64,000 bases of DNA from Owenia fusiformis (Eukaryota > Annelida > Polychaeta > Sabellida > Oweniidae). The notes below the pieces were generated by a model that saw only the letters and a program-made list of their open reading frames with translations, did not search any database and was not told the DNA's origin. The stretch lies in assembly GCA_903813345.2 (NCBI GenBank), contig CAIIXF020000010.1, positions 14,565,181-14,629,180 of the forward strand, read 5' to 3'. Made by a program: the position numbers and the translations under genes. Of this stretch, positions 12,419-25,554 are shown one piece after another; position 1 is the stretch's first letter; each line of letters begins with the position of its first letter.

Positions 12419-15400
12419 TTACACCACGCCTCTATATGGAGCTAGAGTAACGCTGGACGTGGCCTGTGTAGTAAGATCCATATCAGGCCAACTAGCTCTG
12501 TCGGGCTGAAAATAGACAGTTAGTTTCATGATAACCATATACTTTGATCTCCACAATTCCATCAAGTGGAACAAATCTGTTGATATGCTCCTGCTTTCTG
12601 ATACAGAACGTTTAAGGGTAAATGAGGATCTGTGACATATGACAAATATCTCAAGTTATTTTTATTTGTTTGTGTACTTTTCGCCGTTTTCCATTGTTGG
12701 TGTGACCTTATCTTTAGAATTGTTTTGATCTCGTTTTATCATGGGATAACGTATCATGGGATATTATTGGTGTTTCGTTTATAAAATGATACATTTTCTG
12801 CACATGCGTTCTCAACATCTTAATACAAGTTCTTACCAAGGCATCTGCAATGGAGTAAAGAACAATGTCCCGAGTGGCAGTCTCATCCAAGGACTTGGCT
12901 GCAATAACTAAAATCGAAAGAACGGTAGGGTACTGTTCTTGGATGGGGTGCTTTACATATTCTGAGATGAACGATACCATGTTGACTCTGTTATACAAAC
13001 CCTTGTACGTCTCAACTTCGAGAATCAAGAAATCAAGGTACCTGAAACATATATAATATAATAAAATAAATTTATAAAGTTAATTGCAACATCTAAATTC
13101 CTCCTGATGATAGTTTATTTTGGTGTGCCTACAAATCAATATATTTGTATTGCTGTCTGGAAATCAATTGTTCAAAAATGCCAGAGACATATAAAAATTG
13201 CGTCTCTGATTACAGAGAGTTTTCCGATTCGACAAAGTTGATCCATGGCAAAGTTGATCCAAAATTTAAATGATTAATTGTAACACGAACGGCCTGTTCC
13301 TGAAACAAGATGGGCATGTCTTGTGATGTTGACTCTATATTCTTATAACAAAAACTTACAAGTTCTGATTAGAAATGATGTTATATTGGTCGATATTGTC
13401 AGTTGTAAATACGGGAACACTCTGTAGATCTGCATCCTGGCTTGCTGAACTAGACGAGCGGAGAGCTTCTAAGTATGCTGTGTTCTCCAGGAATGTCTGC
13501 AAATATACAAGGTGAGACAAAAATTAGATAGTCACGTGTATTCCATTTAGAATAGCATAGACATTGTATGAACGCCATATCGGAAATTCTCACGTTAAGG
13601 TCCCATGCCAATGAGATATCTGCGTATGTACATAACTACATATAAATATATCATGATAAACCATGACATCTCATTTCTTCTCAGCAATGAGATGCCATGA
13701 TATAATGAGCTTGATTTGGCGATCCAGGAGAGCCCAAAATTGAGAATTTTTGATATCTTTCATCCCAGCTCATATTTCATATTTGGGGTCGTAAAACTTG
13801 TGTACCTGTCCCTGTTCTAATATCGGCTGTTTAATACAATGCCTTTGTGTAATGTATTAACATTAGGTAAATGATTACATGATAACTAAACTATCACACT
13901 TATTGACATTTATAACTCTTCCCATTTGATGTGCTCAGATCACAGAATATGCCTCATCATATAAGAACATGTTTCAGGTGAAACAGAAAAATGCAATGAG
14001 TATCAGAAATTCAGAATGGCCATCCTTCATTCAAAGGACTTCATTTATTACAATTCAAAAAATGGAAATAAGTGAAATACCCTTGGACCAAGGATGCAGA
14101 ATGGCCTATTTGACAATTGCAAACAGAGGTCCTGGCATGGCTATTTTGAATCGAGTGGCCATATTGGAAGTTCATTTTAAAAGAATTAATGCCCAAAAGG
14201 CAATTCAGATTATTTAATATGAATAAAAGATGAGAATAGGTATTTGATTTCTCGCTCAAGAGAACAACAAAGGAATGAGAGAAATGATATACTGACGGAC
14301 AGACGGATGCTTTCCTATAACCCTCCCCAACTTCGTCCGGTGGATAACAAAATATAATATTTCCCATTGCAATTCCATAATCAGCACCTACAATTTCATT
14401 ATCACCATACCGTTTTAACGTTTTCAAATTCCGCCTCGCTCTCAGTTTGAATGGTTTCTTGCTCCTCTATAAGTTCATCGAGTTTAGCCTTGTTAGCATT
14501 GTAGTCATTGATAATGTTTTTCAGATCAGCTGAGACTTCTTCAAGTTTTTTCCGGAAATCGTTAGCATTCTTGATGTCCAATCCTATTCCTAAACCTAAA
14601 AAGAGGTTTAAGTAAAAACTTCGTATACTTTATGAATGCATGTTTGTTATAAATGACCAATCCTTCAGAAGTAGAAAATACTACATGAATAATTTGAATA
14701 TAATAGCACAACTTCGGAGTTTCTCGCGAATAGGGCCATGGACGTCTATTTGAAAGAGGGGTGTATGAAAAGGTTTTTATCCCTCTTAGTAAAAGCCCAT
14801 GGGCGTTCATTTGAAAGACTTCTTAATAAACACCTAGTGTGTGTGAAATTGCTAAATACGATAAAAAGCTCAATCTCTGAGGATCAACTAGAAACGAAGA
14901 CAGGCTGCCTTCGTATCAAAATGGATGTTTTCTCATTCATAAGAATTCTCATTTTTGCCATTTACCCACTTCTGTCCTTTGGATTTAGTCTCCATTTCTC
15001 GAACATATAAGTAAAGAATGGGTTCCGGTTTCAATAGATGTACGCGTCAACATTAAAATCGATAATATCCCTCTAAATAAACGCCCATTGGCTTGGAAAA
15101 GCTATTTTTCTCTCTTATTAACACCCATCCCTCTTTGGAAAAACGTTTCCTCTCAATAAAGGCCCATGTGCGTTTATTAAAATTCCTTAACGTAAGAAAG
15201 GATCTTGTAACATTTCAACGTTAGACAGCAGCTTGGAACAGGCGATGATTTCATTGAACATAACTGCACACTAACCTGACATATAGATAGATATACTAAC
15301 CTGACATCATACTTTACTCACCTGACATGAAGGCACTGATGCCATAAAGTGAAGCTGTCATGGCTTTTGTAAACCTTGGGTTGTTAGCCATGAATAAAGC

Positions 15401-18400
15401 CATCCCATCAACCCTTTGTCTCAACCCAGTGGCAGTCATTATAGACATCCTAGGTGCCTGTACTCTCACAGCTTTCGGATTACTAGAAGTAAATTTAAGT
15501 GGTTAAAGATCTGAGAGTTTCATTAGCTTACTTTAAAGTTTTTTTATTAGTGCCACCGTACCACCCTTGTTTCACTGTTGTACGAGACAAAGAATCTAGA
15601 GCATGTCATATAAAATCTCAAACTTTTCAGGAGGTAATGCATGAATTTTTATTAATTTTATCCACTAAAATGAAATGTCCTCATAACTTGAGGATGTCTT
15701 ATTTTTCAAGAGAATGCCCTTGGTAGTGAACCATAGTCAATAGACCTGATCTTACATGACTTACGTGGCATATACGGTCTTGTAGTAGCTATACAATTGA
15801 TACCCATAATAGAGTCCTGTTCCTGATAAAGACGATATCCTAACCACTCCATCCCTGATCTTTTTATATCTGGCTGCTTCTTCAATATCCGCAATGTGAG
15901 TTTCTATAACGGCTAACTGCTCATCGATGTTATCTTTATTCTCATCAATGGCAGTCGAGTCAAGCGTGGGTAAATCCACGTTTGAGATATACTGGAGAAT
16001 CTACAGCATTATAAATTCAATTCAATTCAATTCAATTTATTGGTAAAAACAAATATGATTTACATAATAAAACATAGTAGGTGACGTCATTTTCAGACGT
16101 TTATACCCACACATACGAGAACAAAATAAGTGGTACAAAAATCTAATCTAAGAATTAAAATGTAAGTCGAACAGTGATAAAAAATGTTCGTATCAAATGA
16201 CACTACTTTAATTTTTAAAGGTGAATGGAAGAATCGCTGATATCTCAAATGGGAATCGATCATATTAATTATAAGACAAACAGTCATATTCTAAGTCTGA
16301 TACTCAACACACACAAAATCCATATTTCTAACAGTTTTCATCAACTTGACATTCTTTACAGTGGCGTCCTCATGAATAGCAATACCAGATTTGGCAAGTT
16401 TCTTCCTGTTTTTGATCATAGTTTGTCTGGAGTCATTGGTGTTGAATTTTACAATCAGTGCCCTCTTTCGACCAGGTACTTTTAGTCCAATTCTATGTGC
16501 AACATCAATATCATTATTGGAAATATTTGCTTCTATCCGCTGGGAAACTTCAAGAACTAATGCCTTGCAATCTTCATGTTCTGTTTCCTCTACTCCAGTT
16601 ATCTTAATGTTACTTTTGCGTGAATATTGTTCATTCTTGTTTGCTTCTGCTTCAAGTTCTGCCAGATGTTTATTTAAACCAATAATTTCATCGTTGGCTT
16701 GTATCAGATCAGATTCAAAGGAATCATTGATGTCTTTTAGTTGTCGTATAGATTCTTCAGTCTCAGACAGTCTTTGATTGTACCCTGCCATGGAGCTATT
16801 GATTGATTCTGGAATTAATTTATTTAGTGAGGTGCTGATTTGAGACTCTATACCTCTTATAATGTCACTTATATTTGTACTGGAGATTTCAGATGTACAT
16901 TCATTGTCTGTATTAATCTGTTGTTCTCTATTTACATGGTATTGTTGCTGTGGTAGTAACAGATCTGCTTTATATGCTGTTGAGATCGGAAATGTACTCA
17001 TGGGTTGAGATACGGTATTGTCCAAACAAGGTTGATGTGGAGATTCTGAGACAATTGAATGGAAACTTGCAGACATATTTTCCATGGATGGTACTGTGAA
17101 TGTCATATTGGCTGATGAGGCTGTTGATGATATCACACTAGTTGTAATGACTGATAAAAAGGTGGAAGACATTACAGGTAGACAGGGTTGAGACAGTCCT
17201 TGATCTGCTTGTGTTGTTATTATTATTATGTGTTGCATACTGGGTAATTTGTGTTTGTATAAGCTGTGACATGATGTTAGGTTCAGTTGATCGCACTCAA
17301 AACAATAATCCTATTTCAGTGAGGTCAGTCAGGCAGAGACATGGCATATAAATAGTAAACTGGTAAATCCGATAAGTAGCTGATTAGTGTTACTAGTGTT
17401 GATACATGTGCTCTGTTTTGACCTATGACCTATGTCATTTTAAAGTCCAACACATAAAATGTGTTTTTTCTTCTCCAAATATCTTCTAATTCACAAGAAA
17501 TATTCTGATGATTCACATCTATCTGTGATCCTTATCTATTCATGAATTCTGTAGTGTCCATATATTTGTCCAAATAATCCTAAATATCCTTTAATTTCAC
17601 ATAATAACAGGAGCAAAATACAACTGTTCAGAACGCATTAATCAAGAGAATACAATTATTGATATTGTGGGCATTAAAATTATCCGGGAAAATTCTGCAG
17701 ATTGGTCATTTTCAATTAATTAATATAATTTAACAGATAACATACCTCAAGGATATCATAAGAGTATTTTTCAATATTTTCCAGGTTGCCAATGATTCGT
17801 TCATTCTTCACACTGGCTTGGTAGATAATGTTATAGAGATCAACATTGGATTCGTAAAGCGCCTTCAGATTATTCGCATCAGCCGAGAGCTCTTCCGTTA
17901 AGGCCGTGGCTTCAGCCTCCAATTGAGGGATGTCATCCTGAAAATGTAGTAAGGATTCAAACACCGTACGCAATGCTTAGTAAAATATATCACATGACAT
18001 TTTAAGCAATTTCTTGATGAATTGTAATTTGTCAGTCTCCATTTGGATTTTGTTACTATCACCATGGGCTTTATTATAGGTATACGCAGCTACCGATATT
18101 GGACCGGTCCGGTGCATAAATCATGGCCTATGTGGTACAACGGTTATTTTTAATTTGGATAATCCACAAGCTTAATATCTACTTTTCATGTCATTTTCCC
18201 TGATTATGACCGAGAAATTTTATAGACTGAACGAAAGGTAGTCGATCAGTTTCGGTATGTCAGAGTGAACTTGAGTGGACTTTTAAAATGCTTTTTATTA
18301 AAAAGTAAACATGGAAATGTTCAATAATACATATTTTAACACTGGATGGATGGTACCCCAAAGCCATCGTTCCATGCCAAACGCCATGTTCCCCAACCCA

Positions 18401-19414
18401 AATTTTGAAATTTTGAGGCATATTTTCTTCAAGATTTGGCCTGGAATTTTAAAATAAGGCTTTACAAGGCCCAGTAATGACCAAAAAGGCCTTTAATTGC
18501 CCAAATTTTTAGTACGATATGGTAAGACAGTGTTAAGCAATAAAATAAATCTACACTCCCTACCATAGGTTTGGTAACTTGTAAAAAACCCTCTATGTTT
18601 GTTTTACTATTTTCATCACGTGCAACGAAAAACTGATAATGGCAATGTATAATGAATGTAGTCAAGTTACATCGACTCCAGGATTATTAGTTTTTTCTTT
18701 GCAGGTTATGAAAATAAAAATTCAAACATAGTGACCCTGAGGCCTCAACAGGTAAACCTATGGGGGGAAGGTTTGCCAAACTGATGGAGGGGAGCATAAA
18801 GAGGGGAGTGCATAACTTATGTGCATGTGTACATACATACATACCTGGAGCTCACATATTGATGGGTAGTAGATACAACCTTCAGTATACCATGACGCGA
18901 TTGAAAGACTTCCTGCTGACAGACTTCCAACGGCAAACGCAACCTTACCCAACGCTGCCCAACTAGCTGGAAAAAACAAAAATCCATTGGATTTAAAGAT
19001 CTCCGTAAAGCAGACATTATACTCTATTTTGTACCAGAAAATAACATGTGCAGGTATAGCAATTTTTCCCAAAATGTTATATTCCAGTTGTACCTAAGCC
19101 CTGTTTTACACTGGCTAGTATTTTCTCCCATTGGAAATACACAGGGGATCAAAAAGACCGGTTAGTGTAAACGGGGCTTTACAGGTACACAGTCATCATG
19201 TTCCATTCTCTTTCGGTTTTGCACTTGAGTACATCAATGTATTTATAGATTATTTATGAAAATATTATTTCTGAACATACGGGACCTTATGCATGTTATG
19301 TAAATGTAAACGACTGTTTATGAAAAACATACCCTGGACTTCCTGGACGTTGTGATGCAGGGACACACACAGTAGAATCAGTGCTAGACTACAAGTCAGG
19401 TGTGGAAGTCTCAT
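12419..19414 (-). CDS. Orphan secreted helical protein, copy B (complete)
   Basis: Nine exons on the minus strand: 19333-19414, 18845-18966, 17746-17937, 15765-16000, 15322-15482, 14411-14595, 13360-13496, 12837-13041 and 12419-12505 (stop TAA). They total 1407 nt, or 468 residues, with every junction GT-AG and in phase. Residues 1-27 form a signal peptide nearly identical to copy A. Residues 29-50 are hydrophobic and G/A/S-rich, followed by a C-X6-C pair. Residues 69-132 and about 140-185 look helical or coiled-coil. Residues about 251-271, across the exon 5/6 junction, are a second hydrophobic glycine-containing stretch, followed by a strong coiled coil to about 325. Exon 8 is helical and the last 28 residues are low-complexity S/T/P. 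No known domain is recognised. Signal peptide, long helices and an internal hydrophobic hairpin resemble in outline apolipoprotein L or helical membrane-inserting proteins, but this is only inference from layout. Confidence 0.82.
13648..14010. repeat. Dispersed repeat in copy B intron 6
   Basis: The ends carry CATGACATCTCATTTCTTC and TTTCAGGTGAAACAGAAA. The same words occur at 4364-4443 and 54998-55088 as one contiguous block that starts ATTCTGATACTC and ends TGAGATGTCATGGT. Probably a MITE family; exact ends not resolved. Confidence 0.5.
16014..17238 (-). mobile_element. ORF1-only LINE-type retrotransposon remnant
   Basis: A 315-codon open frame (17238 down to 16291) encodes a low-complexity N-terminal half, then a coiled coil at about residues 120-200. 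The last third resembles the RNA-binding ORF1 protein of non-LTR retrotransposons, with EQYSRKSNIKITGVEE, DIDVAHRIG and KFNTNDSRQTM. It ends abruptly, and ORF2 (endonuclease and reverse transcriptase) is absent. Downstream, after about 260 bases, the element ends in a pentamer tail (TTGAA)n at 16014-16037, typical of LINE 3' tails. It lies in intron 3 of copy B in the same orientation, and its tail ends about 12 bases before the exon 4 splice acceptor. Confidence 0.7.
19026..19186. repeat. Half TTAA element followed by a small inverted repeat
   Basis: 19026-19096 matches one arm of the 2785-3113 element (GTACCAGAAAATAACATGTG and GGTATAGCAATTTTT). Directly after it, 19097-19186 has complementary ends (GCCCTGTTTTACACTGG against CCGGTTAGTGTAAACGGGGC) forming an ~85-base foldback. 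Both lie in intron 1 of copy B. Confidence 0.6.
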
Positions 19415-19519
19415 CTTGATCCACTAGAGCTTCCCGCTTGCACGATGTTGTTTTGAGGCCTGCAATATCTGAGCGTGGTGGGAAAATACTTTTGGCTTGT
19501 TCCCTGGTATGTTTGCAAT

Positions 19520-19552
19520 GATCTCTGAATGACTGTGTCCTTAAATAATAAT
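19520..19552 (-). promoter_or_regulatory. Candidate core promoter of copy B
   Basis: Reading the minus strand, a TATA-like TATTTAAG (19540-19547) lies about 20-25 bases before a CAGTCATTC stretch that could serve as initiator, giving a 5' UTR of roughly 110 bases before the ATG at 19414. No comparable box was seen in front of copy A, so the two copies may differ in expression. This is a pattern match only. Confidence 0.3.
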
Positions 19553-19559
19553 AGCCTTT

Positions 19560-20650
19560 GATTGCATAATAATAGCTTACATGTGTGAAGCTTGATTGGT
19601 TACATTCGTAAGCTTTCTACCGAGCCAAGCCCCTCATTATACTACCTTCTTGTGTACCAAGCCCCGATGATAGTGCACGTTCATCGATATATGACAGTTC
19701 AGCCGTAAATCCCCCATCAGACACAAGTACCTTTTTTGGTGGGGAATTACAATCTGTGACTCACAATTGCAATCCATTCTTGGAACAATCTCAACTGGAC
19801 CACATACAAACAAACAATAGTATCGAAATCTAACAAGTTGTTGGGATTCCTCCAGGGGACCTCAACCAGTACCCAGAGAACATCAAAGCCCAATATACAA
19901 GTCAGATGTTACACAGTTGCCAACATTGTGTATATGTATATAGTAATGGATAAAATTGGGTATCATAAACGCATTTTGTTAGCTCTCACTCTCTTGGTAG
20001 ATTTTTCCTAGGATGAAGACAAGTCTTCATCTTAGATTTTTCCAAGTTAAAAGGAGACCCAATATGATAGCCTGGAAAAACAGAGAACAGAAGAAAGCAT
20101 CAGTTAGCAAAAAAACAACATAGCAGCTAAACACTAAATACATAAAAAAACTCACCAAACAAATATTATCAAGAAGAAAAGCTACCCTCTTGTATTGTAT
20201 TCACACCTCCCTCTCTTATTCTAAATTATGAAATATAAAACGACATTTAATTATATTAAACGGCGCCAGCTCAATCGTCTGCTATATTGTAAAGTTTCAA
20301 AGTATGCATATCATATGTTATAAGTATAAGTATTAAAAAATAAAATAAAACTGATATACTGTATGCATTAAGTATTATTTTTAGAGTTGCATTTGACTGA
20401 CATAATATACAAGCCAATATTTATACAGAAATAATTAAGTCAACTGTATTGGGGTTTAACACACGGTATGACGATAAAGTGAGGGTCTTGGATATCACTC
20501 GTGCAATGTTCTGCTTAGTGCATTGAGAACTATTTCATTGCATAATATCTACACGCCCACCACATATGTACTTTTTCAAACCTGGCAAATTCAAAAATTC
20601 CTCATTTAAGACTCTAACTGTAGAAATTAAAACAAAACGTACATTACATT
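19560..20650. other. Spacer upstream of copy B, no gene seen
   Basis: AT-rich, with short simple stretches only; no splice-compatible coding exon was found on either strand. Confidence 0.5.
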
Positions 20651-20652
20651 AT

Positions 20653-21108
20653 CACGCGGTACTAACTCAACGGGGCGTATCGAAACCAAAACGCCCCGCA
20701 AAACCGTTAATTTGAATTTCAAATCTACCCTTTCGTTGGAAAATCAATGATTGTGAATCTCACAGTACACCGTTTTTCTTCAGACTACCTTTCACTCGAG
20801 ACATTGCTTTTGTGTAGAGTCACACGTTTTAGCGGCGTTTTGGTCCCCAGATGTGAGAAGATGCAAATCTTCAGAGATTTTAACCAAAAGCCTCGATATA
20901 TCGCCAGTTCTATTACTATTCTCCCATATATTTTGCACAAGGACTCCCATTACAACCCTCCATCTCTGCATCAACATATTTGTTACATTAAACGCACCAA
21001 TTTCCAAAAGTCCTACGCATCAGTTCGAAATTGATCAAAACGGTTCTCGATTAACGGTTTTGCGGGGCGTTTTGGTTTCGATACGCCCCGGTGAGTTAGT
21101 ACCGCGTG
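20653..21108. mobile_element. ~455-bp MITE with GC-rich ~58-bp TIRs
   Basis: The left arm begins CACGCGGTACTAACTCA and runs on through CGGGGCGTATCGAAACC to AAAACCGTTAAT. The right arm is its reverse complement, ending GAGTTAGTACCGCGTG. The GC-rich arms stand out from the AT-rich surroundings. Overlapping short frames in both directions are a by-product of the symmetry. No clear target duplication was seen. Confidence 0.75.
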
Positions 21109-21295
21109 AATGAACTATTCAAAACTTCAGACCATTTAAAAATGTATGTAATCATAAGATGCGGATGTCTTTTACAATGCACATACTGACTTAGAATATC
21201 AACAACCAACTCAATACACTAGGGGCCTTTTTAAACATTTTATTACTATTCCTTGGCGTCTGGTCTTTTTAAACATTTTATAACTATTTCTTTTC

Positions 21296-21473
21296 GAGCA
21301 ACCCCCCCCCCCCCCCCGGCCAAAAAATCTTTCAAAATCATGCAGTTTTCACCATTCTGAGCACTTTTTAAATGATTTTAGCCATTTTTGGACCAAAATT
21401 GTCACAAGTGAACCCACCCTGAAATTTTTCAAAAAGTGAACACCCCCTTTGGCAAATCCTGGCTACGGGCCTG
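21296..21473. mobile_element. GGCCCGTAGCCAGG-family MITE, copy 1 (left end missing)
   Basis: Starts in a C-run, contains CTTTCAAAATCATGCAG and ends CCTGGCTACGGGCCTG. The interior matches the copies at 35542, 40548 and 48647, but the left terminal repeat is lacking. Confidence 0.65.
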
Positions 21474-24400
21474 ACTGTCAAGTACTATTACATGAAAAGT
21501 CATGAAAGCCGTGCATTTATTTTAACCATATAGAACCAAAGCACAGCTATTAGGTTTGAATTTGCTGAATGTTTAGGAATAAAAATAATTTACAGAAAGA
21601 CAAAATTGATTTAATTTTTCTTTATTTCCTCATTCTTGAATATGCTTCTCATATGAAGACCATACATTTTGTGTACAAAGTGTAAGCTCACCACCCTGCC
21701 ACAGTTAAACAAAAATAGCAGTTGGTAGACCAACAATTTTCTCATATCACTGTCAATGTTTTACGAGATATTGGTTGAACTATTAAAAGAACATGGCACA
21801 CTTTAAATTCAAAATAACACTGAATATGTACATTGATTACACCACCACCACTTTATACATGTATTTATTCACATGAAAACTAAGACCATGAAATAACACC
21901 ATGTTTTTAGGGTAATAGAGTGTAATCTAAAGACCATAATATCCGTGTTTTGGATAATAGAGGTAAATCTTAAGACCATGAAACAACATCTGCAGTATGT
22001 TATTGAATAATAGAGGGATAAACAATTGCTTCATATACCAGGAAATTGTTAAACTTGTTTATTGCACTGAGCTTTGATGAATGCTCCTTCCGAGTATTAT
22101 AATCCGTTTCTATTGTTGTTTAGAACAGGCTCTTGCAAGACACCCACAACATACTGCACATGTGTAGAGTTAACCAAAATTTTCCAAAAGGCCTTAGTTA
22201 AGCTTCAATGTTCTGTTAAAGAACCCCTATTCTTACTTTTGAAAATGAATTCTATCAATACTCTCCGATCTTACATGATAGTTCTGTATCCATCCCCATG
22301 CAATTGTGTGTATCCCCAGGCCAATGTTAAGTCAATACACCCTTGCTGAAATCCTCGTGGAGAACTCAAGTTGATAGAGTCTCAACAAGTAGATTCTTGT
22401 GAGATAGTATTGCTAGAATCATTTTCAATAGAAAGATTATGGATTCCGAAACAGGACATTGGGCTTGCTTTTCAGAACTTTTTGTTGGCTCTAACGTGCC
22501 TACATAAACTTTACATAATGAATATTACATAAGTTCATTCAATGTAATTAGCTGATGTGTGATTATAATAGAGGCAGTTGATGCAACTCTAATGAGCTAT
22601 ATAGTGTCATTATCAGAATTTACCAATATAAGCTATTTATAAGCAAATTACACATTAAATGGTAGGTCCAGGCACTCATGATTCCATGATAATAATAATA
22701 ACAATGTTTCTAATTTCAATGAGTAAACCTTCTAAACATTAAAATACATGATAAACATGAGTTTCTCTCATTCTCTCACCAACAAAGGTTAACATTAAGA
22801 ACACAAATTGCACTAATAAATATAATTATACAGGGTGTCCACACTTTCATGAGACTTGCTGAGGGATATAGAGAATTTTGAAAGACATTGTTTTTTTACA
22901 TACACCATGTACAAATTTTAGTTATTCCAAAACCAAATTTTAATTTACGCAGTCTATTCATATCCTCTATCCCCCTCAAAAAGTTCATGAATTCTGTTGA
23001 ACCTCATTCTATAACATGTATGTACATAAATAATTGTCTGCACTCCACTAAATTTTCCTACATTACAGTGTATATGTACATTAAAATGGACTGATCTTCA
23101 TCAAAAATCGATCTTTTGAAGTACAGAACGGTATATGAAAACTTTGTTAGGTGATATACACTGCAGTGTACCATTGGGGCATAACTGCACTTAGCAATAC
23201 ATGTAAAAATATGATGACAACAATAGCTCTTCTATTTTCTAAATAAACTGTAAATCACATGCAAATACAATAAATATTGTCATAAATACAATACCATTTT
23301 ACAGCCTCATACAATTTTGAGATTCATACATAACATAGGGATTGCAGGATGTAGTGAAATGATAACACTGATATGAATAAACCAAAATTAATTTTAAGCA
23401 ATTATATTGTCCACTGTAGTTAGCTGTATGGCAAATAAGCTATTTTATAGGCTTTTGTGAAAATTTGAAACAATTTTCTAAAATTGGCAAATTGGCAGAA
23501 TTAACAATTCATTCCACTAAAGGCAAACATTTCAAATTTGGGCATTTTCTGAAAATTTTGGCATTTAAACATATATTCAGTTGGAAATATTTGCATCTCT
23601 CCTGATGAAAGCTAGCTATGAGAAAAGGTTGTCATGGAAACCATAATGTTATATACAGGATACCCATAAAGTCTCTACACAGATTTTATGGGCACCCTGT
23701 ATAAATCATCAAATTTTAGATATACACATATATGTGTAAAATATAACATCACATCACAAAAACATGTAAATTTCCTTCAAAAACTGTACATTGGAAGACA
23801 GAACATCTTTTAGAAGTGCATCACCAAAAGACTAATAAAAATAAAACATCTCCATATAATACACAAATATCCTAAAATGGATATACAGTACACAAGCATG
23901 TTAAAATATTGTTCAATAGATTTATGATGCAAAATACACATATAACAGCATGTACTTATGAGTCAGATCTTTTCTTGCAAATACACGATATAGTTTCAAG
24001 CATTTTAGGTGCTTGAATTTGTAAACTACTATGAACAAACCACAATTATGAATTAATTCTGTTACAGTTTTAAAATATGAATAACTTGAAAATGCTGATT
24101 TTCCATATCAAATACCAAATGTGTATAAAAAGCAGTTTTCACACAAACCACTCGACTTATCTATCCATGGCTTATATTTACATGTACAGGGCGTTCAATA
24201 AGTATTGCTAATTTTGCTATAACTTTTGTTCTGTTTGCTTTTTCTTCATGAAACTTTCACAACATAAGGTACATATATCTGACTTTATCCTATGAACATT
24301 TCAAGACAATTCAATCAGTATTAACAACAAAGTTATGGTTACTAAGGTAACCAGTATCATGGATATGCGGGGCAAATTTCTATACTGAAAATTTAAATCA

Positions 24401-25540
24401 CCTGACTGAGGATGTTTCACAAAAATGTTTGTTTCAAATATCAAAGACCCAAGCATACAAACGTTCTGCCTTCACTACTTGAATTACATATAAAGTATAC
24501 ATATTTCTATAGGTAGATATTTTATTTATAAAATAAAATAAATAGCTAAATATATATTTTTGCTATATGGTGATACTGGGATTAACATAAATTACTAGCA
24601 AGTACATTCAACCCAGGATGATAGAAGGGAAACAAAGAGAAATAAAAACCGAGAACAACTACCATTATACTTACAAGCCCAAAATAATTGTATTCTATGC
24701 ATAATAGTGGTTACACCTATGTTGTAACATCGTATAACTGTGGAAATGAAATCTACATTCATACAAAATAGATAGGCCTTACCCTACAATCATTTGTCTA
24801 GGTACTGAGTTGATTAAAAGAGGGCAGTGTCTGTGGTCTAGAGAAGAGACTGGGTTGATTGCAATTTGATTGCAAACTCATTTAAATATGTATATTCCCT
24901 GCCGTGTATCCAGGTGGCCGATTTGCTCATTCGTTTATTGACGGTTACTTTATGAAAAGTAATAGGTTCTGTAGCCAACAGCTGAAAGTTGCATACGCGA
25001 AAACAAGCTTAATAACTGACCACACTGCTACAAGTATCTTTGAAGTTGACATGATTATTTTCTCTTGAATAGGTTTACAAATAAAATAAAACACCATATA
25101 TAGTGTTATTATGCATTAGCTGACAAACTGTCATTTCCACTGATATAAGATGTTATACCCAGAGGCATCTATTGTTAAAAGTACAATGTTTCTGGTACTG
25201 AGTTGACATCAAATTATGTCCAGCATCATTATGCAAAATAACAACAAACAAATTATCACATAGTTAGATGTTCAACAACCCTCTAGCATTGCTATACAGT
25301 TTGAAGAACTAGTCTCAAAAATATAAATCACAGTGAACATCTGAGATGATCTCTAAAAGACATAGAGGTGAGTATCTGGACAAGATTATATTGCACTGGC
25401 TTCCTCAACACACATTTTAAGACATGGTGCATTTTGATTTCATTTTGAGTGTTATTCATGCAATCTCAACAAGCTCTCTCTACTATATGTCCTGTATTCA
25501 GTTCAACTCTAGAGTTATATCATAGATCGCATGCAGGGTG
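21474..25540. other. Gene-free AT-rich spacer or distal SLC6 3' UTR
   Basis: No convincing exon. It holds a mariner-like end at about 22829 (ACAGGGTGTCCACACTTTC), a ~50-base palindromic mini-element at 23653-23703 (ATACAGGATACCCATAAA against TTTATGGGCACCCTGTAT), and a stretch from 24190 starting CAGGGCGTTCAATAAGTA that also resembles a mariner end. A minus-strand AAATAAA near 21617 could end a very long SLC6 3' UTR, which is unproven. Confidence 0.5.
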
Positions 25541-25554
25541 GTACTATACAATAC

